41,087 nt of DNA from Burkholderiales bacterium (GCA_029268225.1 JAJUGJ010000028.1:1-41087), one strand, 5' to 3'; counted from the stretch's first letter, positions 14,859 through 24,481 are shown. Numbers and translations are program-made. Notes: generated by a model from the sequence alone, not told the origin.

Positions 14859-15638
14859 ATGCAACTCGCCACCTGGAACGTCAACTCCCTCTCCGTTCGC
14901 CTGCCGCAACTCCTGGACTGGCTCGCCGCCAACCCGGTCGATGCCCTGGTGCTGCAGGAAACCAAGCTCACCGACGACAAGTTCCCCCACGCCGATCTGG
15001 AAGCCGCCGGCTATCAGGCCCAGTGGTTTGGCCAGAAGACCTACAACGGCGTCGCCCTGCTGACCCGCAGCGCCAGCACCGACATCGTCAAGAACATTCC
15101 CGGCTTTGAAGACGATCAGGCCCGCGTCATCGCCGGCACCGTCAACGACCCAGTGGTTGGCAGCGTGCGCGTCATCGGCTGCTACTTCCCCAACGGCCAG
15201 GCGCCTGACAGCGACAAGTTCGTCTACAAAATGAACTGGCTGACCGCACTGGAAGCCTGGGTGCAGGACGAACTCACGCGCCATCCCAACCTCGTCATCA
15301 TGGGCGACTACAACATCGCCCCCACCGACGACGACGTGTACGACCCCGTGGGCTGGAAAGACCAGATCCATTGCACCGTGCCCGAGCGCGAGCACTTCCA
15401 GAAGCTGCTGCAACTGGGCCTCACCGACGCTTTCCGCATGTTCGAGCAGCCGCCCAAACCCTGGAGTTGGTGGGACTACCGCAACCTGGCCTTCCGCAAG
15501 AACCAGGGCCTGCGCATCGACCACATCCTGGTGAGCGACGCGCTCAAGCCGCGCGTCAGCGCCTGCGTCATCGACAAGGCCCCGCGCAAGAACGAGCGCC
15601 CCAGCGACCACGCCCCGGTAGTCGTCACCCTGGGCTGA
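14859..15638 (+). CDS. xth: Exodeoxyribonuclease III
   Basis: A 259-residue metal-dependent nuclease that cuts DNA 5' of abasic sites and trims 3' blocked ends in base excision repair. MQLATWNVNSLSVRLPQLL is the family start. LQETKLTDDKFP carries the metal-binding Glu, GDYNIAPTDDDV the catalytic Asp/Asn pair, and PSDHAPVVV the catalytic His near the end. The frame is open far upstream through the TerC gene, but ATG 14859 gives the true N-terminus. It converges on mutY with the two stop codons directly abutting. Confidence 0.96.
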   Translation: MQLATWNVNSLSVRLPQLLDWLAANPVDALVLQETKLTDDKFPHADLEAAGYQAQWFGQKTYNGVALLTRSASTDIVKNIPGFEDDQARVIAGTVNDPVVGSVRVIGCYFPNGQAPDSDKFVYKMNWLTALEAWVQDELTRHPNLVIMGDYNIAPTDDDVYDPVGWKDQIHCTVPEREHFQKLLQLGLTDAFRMFEQPPKPWSWWDYRNLAFRKNQGLRIDHILVSDALKPRVSACVIDKAPRKNERPSDHAPVVVTLG

Positions 15639-15646
15639 TCAGCCCA
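15631..15646. terminator. Hairpin with both convergent stop codons in its loop
   Basis: TGGGC (15631-15635) and GCCCA (15642-15646) flank TGATCA (15636-15641). TGA is the xth stop and TCA is the mutY stop on the other strand. The core GGGCTGATCAGCCC is a perfect palindrome. No T-run follows on either side. Confidence 0.45.
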
Positions 15647-16733
15647 CCAGCAGGCGCCGCAACGGCGCCGGCAAGCCCCAGTTGGCCAGATCGGCCAGGG
15701 GCACCCAGCGCCCACCTGGCGCTTGCGCACGCAAAGCCGCCTCCAGCCCCGCCGCCTCGGCATCGTCCAGCACCACACGGCGTGGGTGCAGCCACCAGTC
15801 CAGATGCGTCAGCACATGCTTCATGCGGGGCTGGCGCTCCACCCGGGCATCCAGAGTGGTGCCCAACAAGGCCGACACGGCCTCATCGCTGTCCAGCAAA
15901 GGCAAGGTCCACAGGCCAGCCCACACGCCCTTGTCCGGCATCTGCTGCAGCCAGACCTGCTCGCGCCACTGCGGCCACAGCCACCAGTTCTCGCGCTCGC
16001 TGCGCTTGAGCTTGCGGCTTGTCACCGGGTAACGCTCGGGGTCGCCCACCTGACGCGCCACACACAGATCTGACCACGGGCACATCAGGCAGGACGGTTT
16101 GCGCGGCGTACACAAGGTCGCACCCAAGTCCATCAAGCCCTGGGTGTAAGACGGCATCACCTCGGCACGCAAGGGCAACACCACCTGCGCGGCCGCGATC
16201 AGCGACTTCTCGTGCGCCCGCACCGACAGGTCTTCGCCCCAGCCCAGCACCCGGCTGAGCACCCGCTTCACATTGCCATCCATGATGGACACGCGCTCGT
16301 CAAAGCAGAACGAAGCGATGGCCGCTGCGGTGGACGGCCCGATGCCCGGCAAGGTCTGCAAGGCCTCACAGGAAGACGGAAAACGCCCGCCATGCAGGTT
16401 CACCACATCCTGCGCGCAGCGGTGCAGATTGCGAGCCCGGCTGTAGTAGCCCAGCCCGGCCCACAAGGTCAGCACATCGTCCAGCGGTGCGGCGGCCAGC
16501 GCCTGCACATCCGGAAACCGCTGCAGGAAGCGCTCGAAGTAACCCAGCACCGTCGTCACCTGGGTCTGCTGCAGCATGATCTCGGACAGCCACACGCGGT
16601 ACGGGTCACGCAGCTTTTGCCACGGCAGGTGGTGGCGACCATCTTGATGCTGCCAGGCCACCAGGCGCTCGGCCAAATCAGGGCTTACCTGCTGCGCACG
16701 TTGCAGCAGGTGCTCGGGATCAGACCAACTCAT
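15639..16733 (-). CDS. mutY: A/G-specific adenine glycosylase
   Basis: A 364-residue base-excision enzyme that removes adenine paired with 8-oxoguanine. SEIMLQQTQV carries the catalytic Glu, LPGIGPSTAAAI is the helix-hairpin-helix, and IMDGNVKRVL has the catalytic Asp. CTPRKPSCLMCPWSDLC is the C-x6-C-x2-C-x5-C iron-sulfur loop. A C-terminal NUDIX-like domain (from about residue 235) recognises 8-oxoG. Its ATG overlaps the stop of the dynamin-like gene (ATGA), so the two are co-translated. With mutM and xth nearby, the window holds three oxidative DNA repair genes. Confidence 0.96.
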   Translation of the reverse strand: MSWSDPEHLLQRAQQVSPDLAERLVAWQHQDGRHHLPWQKLRDPYRVWLSEIMLQQTQVTTVLGYFERFLQRFPDVQALAAAPLDDVLTLWAGLGYYSRARNLHRCAQDVVNLHGGRFPSSCEALQTLPGIGPSTAAAIASFCFDERVSIMDGNVKRVLSRVLGWGEDLSVRAHEKSLIAAAQVVLPLRAEVMPSYTQGLMDLGATLCTPRKPSCLMCPWSDLCVARQVGDPERYPVTSRKLKRSERENWWLWPQWREQVWLQQMPDKGVWAGLWTLPLLDSDEAVSALLGTTLDARVERQPRMKHVLTHLDWWLHPRRVVLDDAEAAGLEAALRAQAPGGRWVPLADLANWGLPAPLRRLLVG

Positions 16734-18739
16734 GCGGACAGGTCTGCGCGAGCCGGCGCCTCATCGGAAAAGTCCAACTCGCCCATCAGGCTACCCGAAC
16801 TCGACGCCAGCTCGCCCAGGCGGTCGTCACGCGCCTGCACCAACAACTCGTCCACCAACACGTTCAGGCGGTTTTGCAACTGCATCACGCGCTCATCCTG
16901 TGCCTGCACATCCTGCAGGCGCGCGTCCAGATCGCTGGCCGCCGACTGGATGCGATCGAGCGACTCATAGCGACGCTTGAAGTTGCGACGGCGTTCGCGC
17001 AACTGGCTGTCCACCTGGGCCGAAGAGGTCTTGCTCCACAACTCGATGTCGTTGCTCACCGTCTCGAACACCACACGCAGACGCGACACCAGCATGCGAC
17101 GGAACTGCTCCTGGAAGCCCGGTTGGGCCAGGCGGAAGGCCTGGCTCAAGCCCAGATACTGCACGTAGTTACGCTCGATCAGGTTCAGGTCTTCGGTGTA
17201 GCGGCGGACATCCAAAGGCGTGTCGGCCACCAGGCTGAAACCGAACTCGGCATTGAGCTTGGCGTACGAAGCCACCAGCATCGAATGGATCTCGTCGCTG
17301 CGCTGTTGAGCCAACTCCACCAGGGCACGCAAACGCGCGCACAGCTCGATGAAGGCCTTGCGAGCCCCCAGCGGCAACCAGGAGCCTCCCAGCACCTGCT
17401 GCAGCCCTTCCACCTCGTGACGCAGCCGCTCGGCCGACAGATCCTGCAGCGCTTCCTTCAGCATGCGCGCATGCACCGTGCGCAGCGCCTGCAAACGTGC
17501 CGTGCATTGCTCGAACTCGTTGGCCTCCATCTGCACACGCTGCAGCATCATCTGGACCTTGCCTGCACTCTTGCCACGCAGGCTGCGCAGTTCCGCCAAC
17601 TGGTCGGCATACAGGCGACGCATCTCACCAAAACGACGGGTGAGTTGATGCTGGAACTGCACGGCACCTTGCGTGGCCGCTTCGGCCAGGGTTTCACGAC
17701 GCCGAGGCAGCAAGCCCTCCGACAGGGCCTGCTCGAACTCTTCCAGTCGGCTCTCGGTCAAACCTGCCGCATCGCCTGACAAGCGCGCAGCCAGCGCCTG
17801 GCGAGCCGAAATCGGGAACACATGGTTGACGGGAATCTCCAGCGTCTGCGCCACGCTTTCACACTGGCGCACGATGGTCTGCTTCACCTCCGCAGGCGAA
17901 CTCAGCGGGTCAATCAGGGCATCGATCTTGTTGAGCGCCACATAGCGCGCCAAAGCCGGGCCACACAGGTGATCTCGCCAGATGGACAGGTCGGACTTGG
18001 TCACCCCGGTATCCGCCCCCAGGATGAACACCGTCGCATGGGCCTGCGGCAACAGCCCCAACGTCAATTCAGGTTCCGTACCGATGGCATTCAGCCCCGG
18101 CGTGTCCAGCACCACCAGACCGCGCTTGAGCAAGGGATGAGGCAAGTTGATGCGCGCATGGCGCCATACCGGCACCTCGATGCGGCCATCGGCCTGTACA
18201 GGCGGGTTGTCTTCTGGGCGTTGCTCATCCCAAAAACCCAGTCTGGCGGCTTCTTCTTGCGTCACCAGACGGGTACGCATCACTTCACCCAACGCGGCAG
18301 CCATGCCGTCCGAGTCGGACAAGTCCAAATCGATCCAAGTCCAGGCGGCGTTCTGGCGGCGGTACTCGGCCAGGGATGCCGCCTCCAAGCGGGTCTCAAT
18401 GGGCAGAAGGGACAATCCCACCGGGTCTTCTGCGTCGTAGCCCAACTCGACGGGGCACATCGTCGTGCGCCCGGCCGACGCGGGCATCATGCGGCGCCCC
18501 TTGTCCGAGAAGAAAATGGCGTTGATCAACTCGGACTTGCCGCGCGAGAACTCCGCCACAAACGCCACCATGAGCTTCTCGCCCGACAGGCGATGGCGCA
18601 TGGCCTCAAACCACTCTGCCGACGCATCGTCCAGCAGATCGTGTTCACGGGCGAAACGGGCCAAGGCCGCCAGTCTGGCGTCGGTGTCGGCACGCCACTG
18701 GCCCAAGGCATCCAGGTGGCTGGCAAAGGTGGGCATCAT
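16730..18739 (-). CDS. Dynamin-like GTPase
   Basis: A 669-residue large GTPase. The P-loop is AEFSRGKSELINAIFF (residues 62-77; phosphate-binding G-x4-GKS variant as in bacterial dynamins). TTMCPVEL is switch I, DTPGLNAIG is G3, and NKID is G4. Residues 330-660 are helical, with long coiled-coil stretches (RRFGEMRRLYADQLAELR, LQALRTVHARMLKEALQDL). No clear membrane helix is present. Bacterial dynamins remodel or protect membranes; some also act in chromosome segregation or phage defence. The gene overlaps mutY by ATGA and lies 98 bases after mutM on the same strand. A tandem ATGATG start leaves one residue of doubt. Confidence 0.85.
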   Translation of the reverse strand: MMPTFASHLDALGQWRADTDARLAALARFAREHDLLDDASAEWFEAMRHRLSGEKLMVAFVAEFSRGKSELINAIFFSDKGRRMMPASAGRTTMCPVELGYDAEDPVGLSLLPIETRLEAASLAEYRRQNAAWTWIDLDLSDSDGMAAALGEVMRTRLVTQEEAARLGFWDEQRPEDNPPVQADGRIEVPVWRHARINLPHPLLKRGLVVLDTPGLNAIGTEPELTLGLLPQAHATVFILGADTGVTKSDLSIWRDHLCGPALARYVALNKIDALIDPLSSPAEVKQTIVRQCESVAQTLEIPVNHVFPISARQALAARLSGDAAGLTESRLEEFEQALSEGLLPRRRETLAEAATQGAVQFQHQLTRRFGEMRRLYADQLAELRSLRGKSAGKVQMMLQRVQMEANEFEQCTARLQALRTVHARMLKEALQDLSAERLRHEVEGLQQVLGGSWLPLGARKAFIELCARLRALVELAQQRSDEIHSMLVASYAKLNAEFGFSLVADTPLDVRRYTEDLNLIERNYVQYLGLSQAFRLAQPGFQEQFRRMLVSRLRVVFETVSNDIELWSKTSSAQVDSQLRERRRNFKRRYESLDRIQSAASDLDARLQDVQAQDERVMQLQNRLNVLVDELLVQARDDRLGELASSSGSLMGELDFSDEAPARADLSA

Positions 18740-18837
18740 GGCGTCGATCCTAGCGCAAGGCGCTCATGCTGTAACAAGGGCCATCACGCAGATGGCTGCC
18801 AAAAATACAACGTCTGGCGATATTCAGACCGCATCTG

Positions 18838-19668
18838 TCACCTTTTCTGACAATTGGGGCAGAAAAAGGTCGAGCGCTGTCCTTGCACGACGCGCTTGAT
18901 CAAGGTGCCGCACGTCCGACATGGCTCGCCCTCACGGCCATAGACTGCGGTGGCCAATTGAAAGTGCCCCTGGCTCCCATGGGCATCCTTGAAGTCCTTC
19001 AAGCTGGAGCCCCCCAAGGCCATCGCCTGACGCAACACCCCTTGCACCTCGCTCACCAGCCGATCGCAACGGGGCAGGCTGAGCTTGCCGGCGGCCAGCC
19101 TCGGATTGATGCCAGCCCGAAACAGGGCCTCACAGGCATAGATGTTCCCCGCCCCCACGACGATGTCGCCGGCGAGCAAAGCCTGCTTGATCGACACCGT
19201 GCGGCCTTTCAGGCGCTCGTGCACATACCGCCCGTTCAGCACCTCGTCAAACGGCTCCACACCCAACCCGGCCAACAACTTGCCCGGCATGCCCGTGGCC
19301 TGAGACTCCCCCCACACCACGGCGCCAAACCGACGCGGATCATGCAGACGCAATACACCGCGCGAGGTGACCAGATCAAAGTGGTCATGCGGGCCAGCCT
19401 CACCGGCTCGCCCTGAAAACGAAAGCGAACCCGACATGCCCAAGTGAATCAACAAACCTCCGCAACGGCCATCGGACGCGTGCAAAGGCAGCCACAGGTA
19501 CTTGCCGCGGCGCTGCACCACGCCCACCCGCCAACCACGCACATCGTCGCCATCGATCCCCAAGGGCCAGCGCAGTGGTTTGCCCAAATGAAGGGCCAGC
19601 ACCTCCGCCCCCTCGATGCGATCGGCAAAACTCAAACGGGTGACTTCAACTTCAGGCAATTCGGGCAT
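18838..19668 (-). CDS. mutM: Formamidopyrimidine-DNA glycosylase
   Basis: A 276-residue bifunctional glycosylase/AP lyase removing 8-oxoguanine and formamidopyrimidines. It starts with MPELPEVEV, supplying the catalytic Pro and Glu; the frame is open for 81 codons further upstream, but processing to Pro2 fixes this start. RRGKYLWL carries the conserved Lys. [18 protein letters not shown] is the helix-two-turn-helix. [20 protein letters not shown] followed by CPNC is the zinc finger, ending close to the C-terminus as usual. It is divergent from the TPR gene and upstream of the dynamin-like gene and mutY on the same strand. Confidence 0.96.
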   Translation of the reverse strand: MPELPEVEVTRLSFADRIEGAEVLALHLGKPLRWPLGIDGDDVRGWRVGVVQRRGKYLWLPLHASDGRCGGLLIHLGMSGSLSFSGRAGEAGPHDHFDLVTSRGVLRLHDPRRFGAVVWGESQATGMPGKLLAGLGVEPFDEVLNGRYVHERLKGRTVSIKQALLAGDIVVGAGNIYACEALFRAGINPRLAAGKLSLPRCDRLVSEVQGVLRQAMALGGSSLKDFKDAHGSQGHFQLATAVYGREGEPCRTCGTLIKRVVQGQRSTFFCPNCQKR

Positions 19669-19738
19669 GAGCGGATTATCTGGCGCACCGCATAGCCTCG
19701 CGCACATCAATAGAATGACCACATCAGTTGGAGAATCC

Positions 19739-21571
19739 ATGCCCGTCCACACGCCCGCGATCACTTCTGCGATGCCAGCCCTGCGCCTTGGCCTGCTGGC
19801 CCTGGCCATGACGTGCCACAGCGCCTGGGCCGCCCCCGACAAGCCCACACCGCGCACCGCGGCGCAGGCAGCCAGCGTGGTTGTGAAGCCTGCCGTGCGC
19901 AACTCCAGCATGGACGCGCCGCTGTTCTACCAGGTGCTCATCGCCGAGATCCAGGCCAATGCTGGCGACCCTGGCTCCGCCTACCAGCTCTACCTGGAAG
20001 CCGCCCGGCGCCACAAGGATGGCCAGCTCTTCCAGCGCGCGGTCGAGATCGCCCTGCGAGCTCGCGCTGGTGAGCAGGCACTGACGGCCGCCAAAGCCTG
20101 GCGTCAGGCGCTGCCACAGTCGAGGCCTGCTGCGGAGTTCACCAGCCAGATCCTCATCGCCCTGGGGCGCACCAACGAGCTCGCCAGCACCCTTCGCAGC
20201 CTCATCCAACTGACACCGACCCCACAGCAGCCGCAGGTCATGGCCAACCTGCCGCGCAGCCTCAGCCGCCTGACCGACAAGCAGGCCGCCGCCCGCATCA
20301 TCGACGAGGCCACCGAGCCCTGGCGCAAGCGTCCCCAGGAACAAGCCGAAGCCTGGGCTGCCAGCAGCGAAGGTTGGCTGCGTGCCAACCAACTCGACAA
20401 GGCACGTGAAGGCCTGCAGCGGGCCATCGCCCTCCAGCCCGGTTTGCCGGTGGCAGGACTGCTCGCCATCGACCTGATGAAACAGTCGCCCGACAGCGAA
20501 GCCATCGTGAGGCAGCAACTCCAGCGTCCGGATGCCTCCCCGGTCGTGCGTCTGGCCTACGCCCGCCAACTGACCTTGCTGCAGCGATACAGCGAGGCTG
20601 AGCCGCAACTGGAAACCCTGGTGCGCAACCAGCCTGACCAAATGGGTCACTGGCTGCTGCTGGCCGCCATCCGCCTCGAGCTCAAGAAGCCCGATCAGGC
20701 CGAAGCTGCCCTGCAACCCGTCCTGGCCCTGGCCAGCAACCCATCCAACCGCACCCCAGCCTCGGCCACCACCGAAGGCCCCAAGCCGCCCGCTGGCCTG
20801 AGCGCGGACCTGGAACAGGCTTACCTGTTGATGGCGCAAGCCGCCGAACTGCGCGGCAAAACCCAGGATGCGCTCAACTGGATGGAGCGTGCTGACCCTC
20901 GTCAGGAGAAGCTCCTGACCCAAAGCCAGCGCGCCCGCCTGCTCATTCGTCAGGGCAGGATCCCCGAAGCGCGCGCCATCATCCGCAACATCCCTGAGGG
21001 TGAGCCTCGAGATGCGGTCCTGAAGTTCCAGGCAGAGGCACAGATCCTGCGCGACGCACGCCAGTGGCACGAAGCATATGAAGTGCTGCGCGAGGCCACC
21101 CAACGCTTCCCCGACGAACCAGACCTGCTCTACGACCGCGCCATGATGGCCGAGCGCCTGCGCCGTTACGACGAAATGGAACGGCTGCTGAAAACCGTGA
21201 TGACCCTCTCACCGGACAGCCCCAACGCCTACAACGCCCTTGGCTACAGCCTTGCCGACCGAGGTGTGCGCCTTGACGAGGCGCGCCCCTTGATCGAGCG
21301 CGCCCTCAGCTTGCGCCCAGGTGACCCTTTCATCACCGACAGCCTCGGTTGGCTGGAGTTCAAACTGGGCCGCACGGAAGAAGCACTGCGCTTGCTCAAC
21401 CAGGCCTGGTCGGCCCGACCAGACGCCGAGATTGCAGCGCACCTGGGTGAAGTCCTGTGGCAACAAGGGCAAACAGACCGCGCCCGCGAAGTGTGGCGCC
21501 AAGGCCAGCAACTCGATCGTCACAATGAAACCCTGGTTGAGGTGCTCAAGCGCTTCAACGTGCAACCGTGA
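19739..21571 (+). CDS. Exported tetratricopeptide-repeat protein
   Basis: A 610-residue TPR protein. The start at ATG 19739 has GGAG upstream and gives a signal peptide ending near HSAWA (about residue 35); the frame is open upstream, but those starts lie inside the mutM promoter region. TPR-type helices run through the mature protein. The clearest are near the C-terminus: [38 protein letters not shown] and [13 protein letters not shown]. It should be periplasmic and act as a protein-binding scaffold. It overlaps lolB (GTGA), so it may work with outer-membrane lipoprotein transport; that link is contextual. Confidence 0.88.
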   Translation: MPVHTPAITSAMPALRLGLLALAMTCHSAWAAPDKPTPRTAAQAASVVVKPAVRNSSMDAPLFYQVLIAEIQANAGDPGSAYQLYLEAARRHKDGQLFQRAVEIALRARAGEQALTAAKAWRQALPQSRPAAEFTSQILIALGRTNELASTLRSLIQLTPTPQQPQVMANLPRSLSRLTDKQAAARIIDEATEPWRKRPQEQAEAWAASSEGWLRANQLDKAREGLQRAIALQPGLPVAGLLAIDLMKQSPDSEAIVRQQLQRPDASPVVRLAYARQLTLLQRYSEAEPQLETLVRNQPDQMGHWLLLAAIRLELKKPDQAEAALQPVLALASNPSNRTPASATTEGPKPPAGLSADLEQAYLLMAQAAELRGKTQDALNWMERADPRQEKLLTQSQRARLLIRQGRIPEARAIIRNIPEGEPRDAVLKFQAEAQILRDARQWHEAYEVLREATQRFPDEPDLLYDRAMMAERLRRYDEMERLLKTVMTLSPDSPNAYNALGYSLADRGVRLDEARPLIERALSLRPGDPFITDSLGWLEFKLGRTEEALRLLNQAWSARPDAEIAAHLGEVLWQQGQTDRAREVWRQGQQLDRHNETLVEVLKRFNVQP

Positions 21572-22188
21572 ACCGCTGGTCCAACGTGGTTGCGCGCATG
21601 GCGTGGTCGAGGCAACTGAGCCTGCTCGCCCTGGCAGGCACCTTGAGTGCCTGCAGTCACATGGCCGCGGTACCCCACCCACCTGCTCCCCCTCCGAGCG
21701 AGCATGCGGCGGCCTCCGGCACAGAGACCGCCAACCACCTGTCGCTGCAAGGTCAACTCAGCATCAAGCTGCATGCTTGGCAAACCCTGCCAGCCAAAGG
21801 CCTGAGCCTGGGCTTTTTCTTCAGCGGCCACACGGACCAGGGACTGCTCGACCTGATGACGCCCCTTGGCACCCTCATGGCTCAGGTAGGTTGGCAGGCC
21901 GACGAGGCCTGGGTGGTCACGTCGCAAGGGCGTCAGACCTATCAGGATCTCGACGAGCTCAGCCGACAAACCTTGGGTGAAGCCCTGCCCCTGCGCAGCC
22001 TCGTTCACTGGATGCAAGGCGTGCCCGACCCATCACAAGTCAGCACAACCACGAACGAAGGCGGGGTCTTCGAGCAGGCCGGCTGGCGCATCGACACCCG
22101 GGAACTCGATGCGCAACGCCTCCAGGCCAGCCGCCTCGGCACGGAACAACAACGCGCCATCCACATCAAGGTCTACCTCGACCGTTGA
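21568..22188 (+). CDS. lolB: Outer-membrane lipoprotein receptor LolB
   Basis: A 206-residue lipoprotein that accepts lipoproteins from LolA and inserts them in the outer membrane. The GTG start overlaps the TPR gene's TGA; an ATG at 21598 is an alternative. The signal peptide ends in LSAC (Cys29). After a Pro-rich linker, the LolB fold starts near residue 55 (LSLQGQLSIKL) and continues through FFFSGHTDQGLLDLMTPLG and LVHWMQGVPDPS to KVYLDR. Position between a TPR gene and ispE is the usual betaproteobacterial order. Sequence is divergent, as is normal for LolB. Confidence 0.88.
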   Translation: MNRWSNVVARMAWSRQLSLLALAGTLSACSHMAAVPHPPAPPPSEHAAASGTETANHLSLQGQLSIKLHAWQTLPAKGLSLGFFFSGHTDQGLLDLMTPLGTLMAQVGWQADEAWVVTSQGRQTYQDLDELSRQTLGEALPLRSLVHWMQGVPDPSQVSTTTNEGGVFEQAGWRIDTRELDAQRLQASRLGTEQQRAIHIKVYLDR

Positions 22189-22218
22189 CCGCCGTGCGCC
22201 GTCTGGCGCCCCGACACC

Positions 22219-23127
22219 ATGCCCAGCCTTCACCACCTGCCTGCCCCGGCCAAAATCAACCTCTTCCTGCACATCACGGGGCGCCGCCCTGACGGCTACC
22301 ATCTGCTGCAATCGGTGTTCATGCTCATCGACTGGCAGGACATCCTGCACATCGAAACCCGCTCGGACGGACAGATCCGCCGCCACGACCTCACTGTGGC
22401 ACTGCCTGAGGACGACCTCTGCCTGAAGGCTGCGCGCCTGTTGCAAGCCGAGAGTCGCACCTCCCAAGGCTGCGACATCCGCATCGAAAAAACCGTGCCC
22501 TGGGGGGCCGGCTTGGGTGGCGGCAGCTCCGACGCCGCCACGGTATTGCTCGCACTCAACCAGCTGTGGGGCCTGCACTGGCCGCGCAGCCGCCTGCTGG
22601 CCCTGGCCCTGCGCCTGGGTGCCGACGTGCCCTTCTTCGTGCGCGGCCATAACGCCTGGGTCGAAGGCATTGGCGAGCAGATCACCCCGTTGACTCTCCC
22701 CGACGAGGTGCTGCAAACGCCCTTGATGTTGCTCAAACCCGCCATCGCCGTGCCCACCGCCGCGATTTTTGGCAGCGATGCGTTGAAACGCGACACAAAG
22801 CCTGCTATAGTTGCAGACTTTCTTGCAGCGCCCAAGCGCTTCGGTCAAAACGACTTGCAGGATGCCGCGGTGGCTTACCAAGCCAGCAGCGACTCCGGTA
22901 ACGACATTGGCCTGGCACTTGAAGTCATGCAGAACCAGTTCGGCAACAGCCGGATGACCGGTTCAGGCAGCACGGTGTTTTCGTGGGTCTCCCCCGATGA
23001 AACCAGCCACTTGAATCACATCCAGCCAAGCGATCTGGGCCTGGATGATGCATTGTGGATTGGTCGCGTATGTCGCGGTCTGCCTCAGCACCCACTGCTC
23101 AAGATGCTCGATCAGATGGCTGATTGA
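22219..23127 (+). CDS. ispE: 4-diphosphocytidyl-2-C-methyl-D-erythritol kinase
   Basis: A 302-residue GHMP kinase that phosphorylates the 2-hydroxyl of CDP-methylerythritol in the non-mevalonate isoprenoid pathway. PAPAKINLFLHITGRRPDGY is the substrate motif with the catalytic Lys. PWGAGLGGGSSDAATVLL is the ATP loop, LGADVPFFVRGHNAWVEGIG carries the catalytic Asp, and MTGSGSTVFSW is the third motif. Length is normal. It starts 30 bases after lolB and is followed by tRNA-Gln. Confidence 0.96.
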   Translation: MPSLHHLPAPAKINLFLHITGRRPDGYHLLQSVFMLIDWQDILHIETRSDGQIRRHDLTVALPEDDLCLKAARLLQAESRTSQGCDIRIEKTVPWGAGLGGGSSDAATVLLALNQLWGLHWPRSRLLALALRLGADVPFFVRGHNAWVEGIGEQITPLTLPDEVLQTPLMLLKPAIAVPTAAIFGSDALKRDTKPAIVADFLAAPKRFGQNDLQDAAVAYQASSDSGNDIGLALEVMQNQFGNSRMTGSGSTVFSWVSPDETSHLNHIQPSDLGLDDALWIGRVCRGLPQHPLLKMLDQMAD

Positions 23128-23162
23128 CGACATCGAAAGCGTGATGCAAAAGAGCAACAGAC

Positions 23163-23192
23163 TTGCAGAACATGCAAAAGCTGATCTAGAAT
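23163..23192 (+). promoter_or_regulatory. Candidate promoter for tRNA-Gln
   Basis: TTGCAG (23163-23168) and TAGAAT (23187-23192) with an 18-base spacer lie in the ispE-tRNA gap. The predicted start would leave a leader of about 75 bases before the tRNA, to be removed by processing. Confidence 0.5.
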
Positions 23193-23272
23193 AGAAGGCT
23201 CTGATCAAGAGTACAGACTACTAGGTAGCAAAACAGCAAAGACGAAAGTCAGCGCAGTTTTGAGACCTGTGT

Positions 23273-23349
23273 AGGGGAGTCGCCAAGTTGGTTAAGGCAT
23301 CGGATTTTGATTCCGACATGCGAGGGTTCGAGTCCTTCCTCCCCTGCCA
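23273..23349 (+). tRNA. tRNA-Gln(UUG)
   Basis: A 77-base cloverleaf with CCA encoded at 23347-23349. The acceptor stem is AGGGGAG/CTCCCCT with discriminator G. The D arm starts with CGCCAAGTTGGTTAAGGC. The anticodon arm CGGATTTTGATTCCG gives anticodon TTG. The T arm GAGGG-TTCGAGT-CCTTC has one G-T wobble. The first pair is A1-U72, a weak pair in the position where E. coli tRNA-Gln has U1-A72. Position between ispE and prs is the usual one in this group. Confidence 0.97.
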
Positions 23350-23396
23350 AATTTTCTAAATTCGGCACCATCACCGAATCACACACCTGCCCTACA

Positions 23397-23467
23397 CCTT
23401 CCGCGAAGGCTGTTTATCCTGATTCACACATCAGGACCTCCTGAGGGCAAGGTGCTGGGCAAGTGCT
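23397..23467 (+). repeat. Two hairpins and a tandem repeat in the prs leader
   Basis: CCTTC-CGC-GAAGG (23397-23409) and TCCTGAT/ATCAGGA (23417-23436, 6-base loop) are followed by a near-perfect tandem copy, GGGCAAGGTGCT (23445-23456) and GGGCAAGTGCT (23457-23467), and then a T-run. The elements lie 40-110 bases before the prs ATG. They may be an mRNA leader; no known regulatory RNA was recognised. Confidence 0.4.
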
Positions 23468-23506
23468 TTTTTGTTTATCAGCACAAGATCCCAAGGTCGG
23501 CCCACC

Positions 23507-24469
23507 ATGATCTCCGATACCGTTCTGTTCACCGGCAACGCCAATCCGGCGCTTGCTCAGGAAATTGCCACCAACCTGGGCATCACCCTGGGCAAGGCAT
23601 CGGTCGGACGCTTCTCGGATGGTGAAACCACCGTCGAGATCCAACAGAACGTGCGCGGTCGCGAAGTGTTCGTGCTGCAGTCCACCTGCGCCCCCACCAA
23701 CGACAACCTGATGGAACTGCTGATCATGGTCGACGCGCTCAAGCGCGCTTCCGCTCAGCGCATCACCGCCGTCATCCCCTACTTCGGCTACGCCCGCCAG
23801 GACCGTCGTCCTCGCTCGACCCGTGTGCCCATCTCGGCCCGCGTCGTGGCCAACATGCTCGAAGCCGTTGGCGTCAACCGCGTCCTGACCATGGACCTGC
23901 ACGCCGACCAGATCCAGGGCTTCTTCAACATCCCGGTCGACAACATCTACGCATCGCCCGTGCTGCTGTCCGACCTGCAAGCCAAGAAGTACGAAGAGCT
24001 CGTCGTTGTGTCGCCCGACGTGGGTGGCGTGGTGCGTGCCCGTGCCCTGGCCAAGCAACTGGGTTGCGACCTGGCCATCATCGACAAACGTCGCCCCAAG
24101 GCCAACGTGTCGGAAGTGATGCACGTCATCGGTGAAATCGAAGGCCGCAACTGCGTGATCATGGACGACATGATCGACACCGCCGGCACCCTGGTGAAGG
24201 CTGCTGAAGTGCTGAAGGAGCGCGGCGCCAAGAGCGTGTACGCCTACTGCACGCACGCTGTGTTCTCGGGCCCCGCCATCGAACGCATCAAGGCTTCGGC
24301 TCTCGACGAAGTCGTGATCACCAACACCATCCCGCTGAACGAAGCCGCCAAGGGCACGACGAAGATCCGTCAGCTGTCCACTGCCTTCCTGTTCGCCGAG
24401 ACCATCCGCCGCATCACCGACGGCGACTCGGTCACCTCCCTCTTCTCGGAACAGAACGCCAACTTCTGA
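23507..24469 (+). CDS. prs: Ribose-phosphate pyrophosphokinase
   Basis: A 320-residue enzyme that makes PRPP from ribose 5-phosphate and ATP, feeding nucleotide, His, Trp and NAD synthesis. [18 protein letters not shown] and [15 protein letters not shown] (ATP loop) lie in the first half, with [14 protein letters not shown] (Mg site) after them. [18 protein letters not shown] is the PRPP/ribose phosphate loop. The start at ATG 23507 was chosen because AAGGT precedes it and the family begins in this way; an upstream in-frame start at 23471 adds 12 unlike residues. Confidence 0.97.
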   Translation: MISDTVLFTGNANPALAQEIATNLGITLGKASVGRFSDGETTVEIQQNVRGREVFVLQSTCAPTNDNLMELLIMVDALKRASAQRITAVIPYFGYARQDRRPRSTRVPISARVVANMLEAVGVNRVLTMDLHADQIQGFFNIPVDNIYASPVLLSDLQAKKYEELVVVSPDVGGVVRARALAKQLGCDLAIIDKRRPKANVSEVMHVIGEIEGRNCVIMDDMIDTAGTLVKAAEVLKERGAKSVYAYCTHAVFSGPAIERIKASALDEVVITNTIPLNEAAKGTTKIRQLSTAFLFAETIRRITDGDSVTSLFSEQNANF

Positions 24470-24481
24470 TCCGAATTTCCT

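Noticed and set aside
13863..15638. A 591-codon open frame running from the TerC gene into xth
   Set aside because: Only the part from 14859 has a protein-like sequence and family motifs (xth). The upstream part is an Arg/Pro/His-rich shadow of the TerC gene in another frame, common in high-GC DNA.
23273..23349. A1-U72 pair in tRNA-Gln as an anomaly
   Set aside because: It keeps the weak 1-72 pair that GlnRS prefers, and similar sequences appear in related bacteria; not unusual enough to report.
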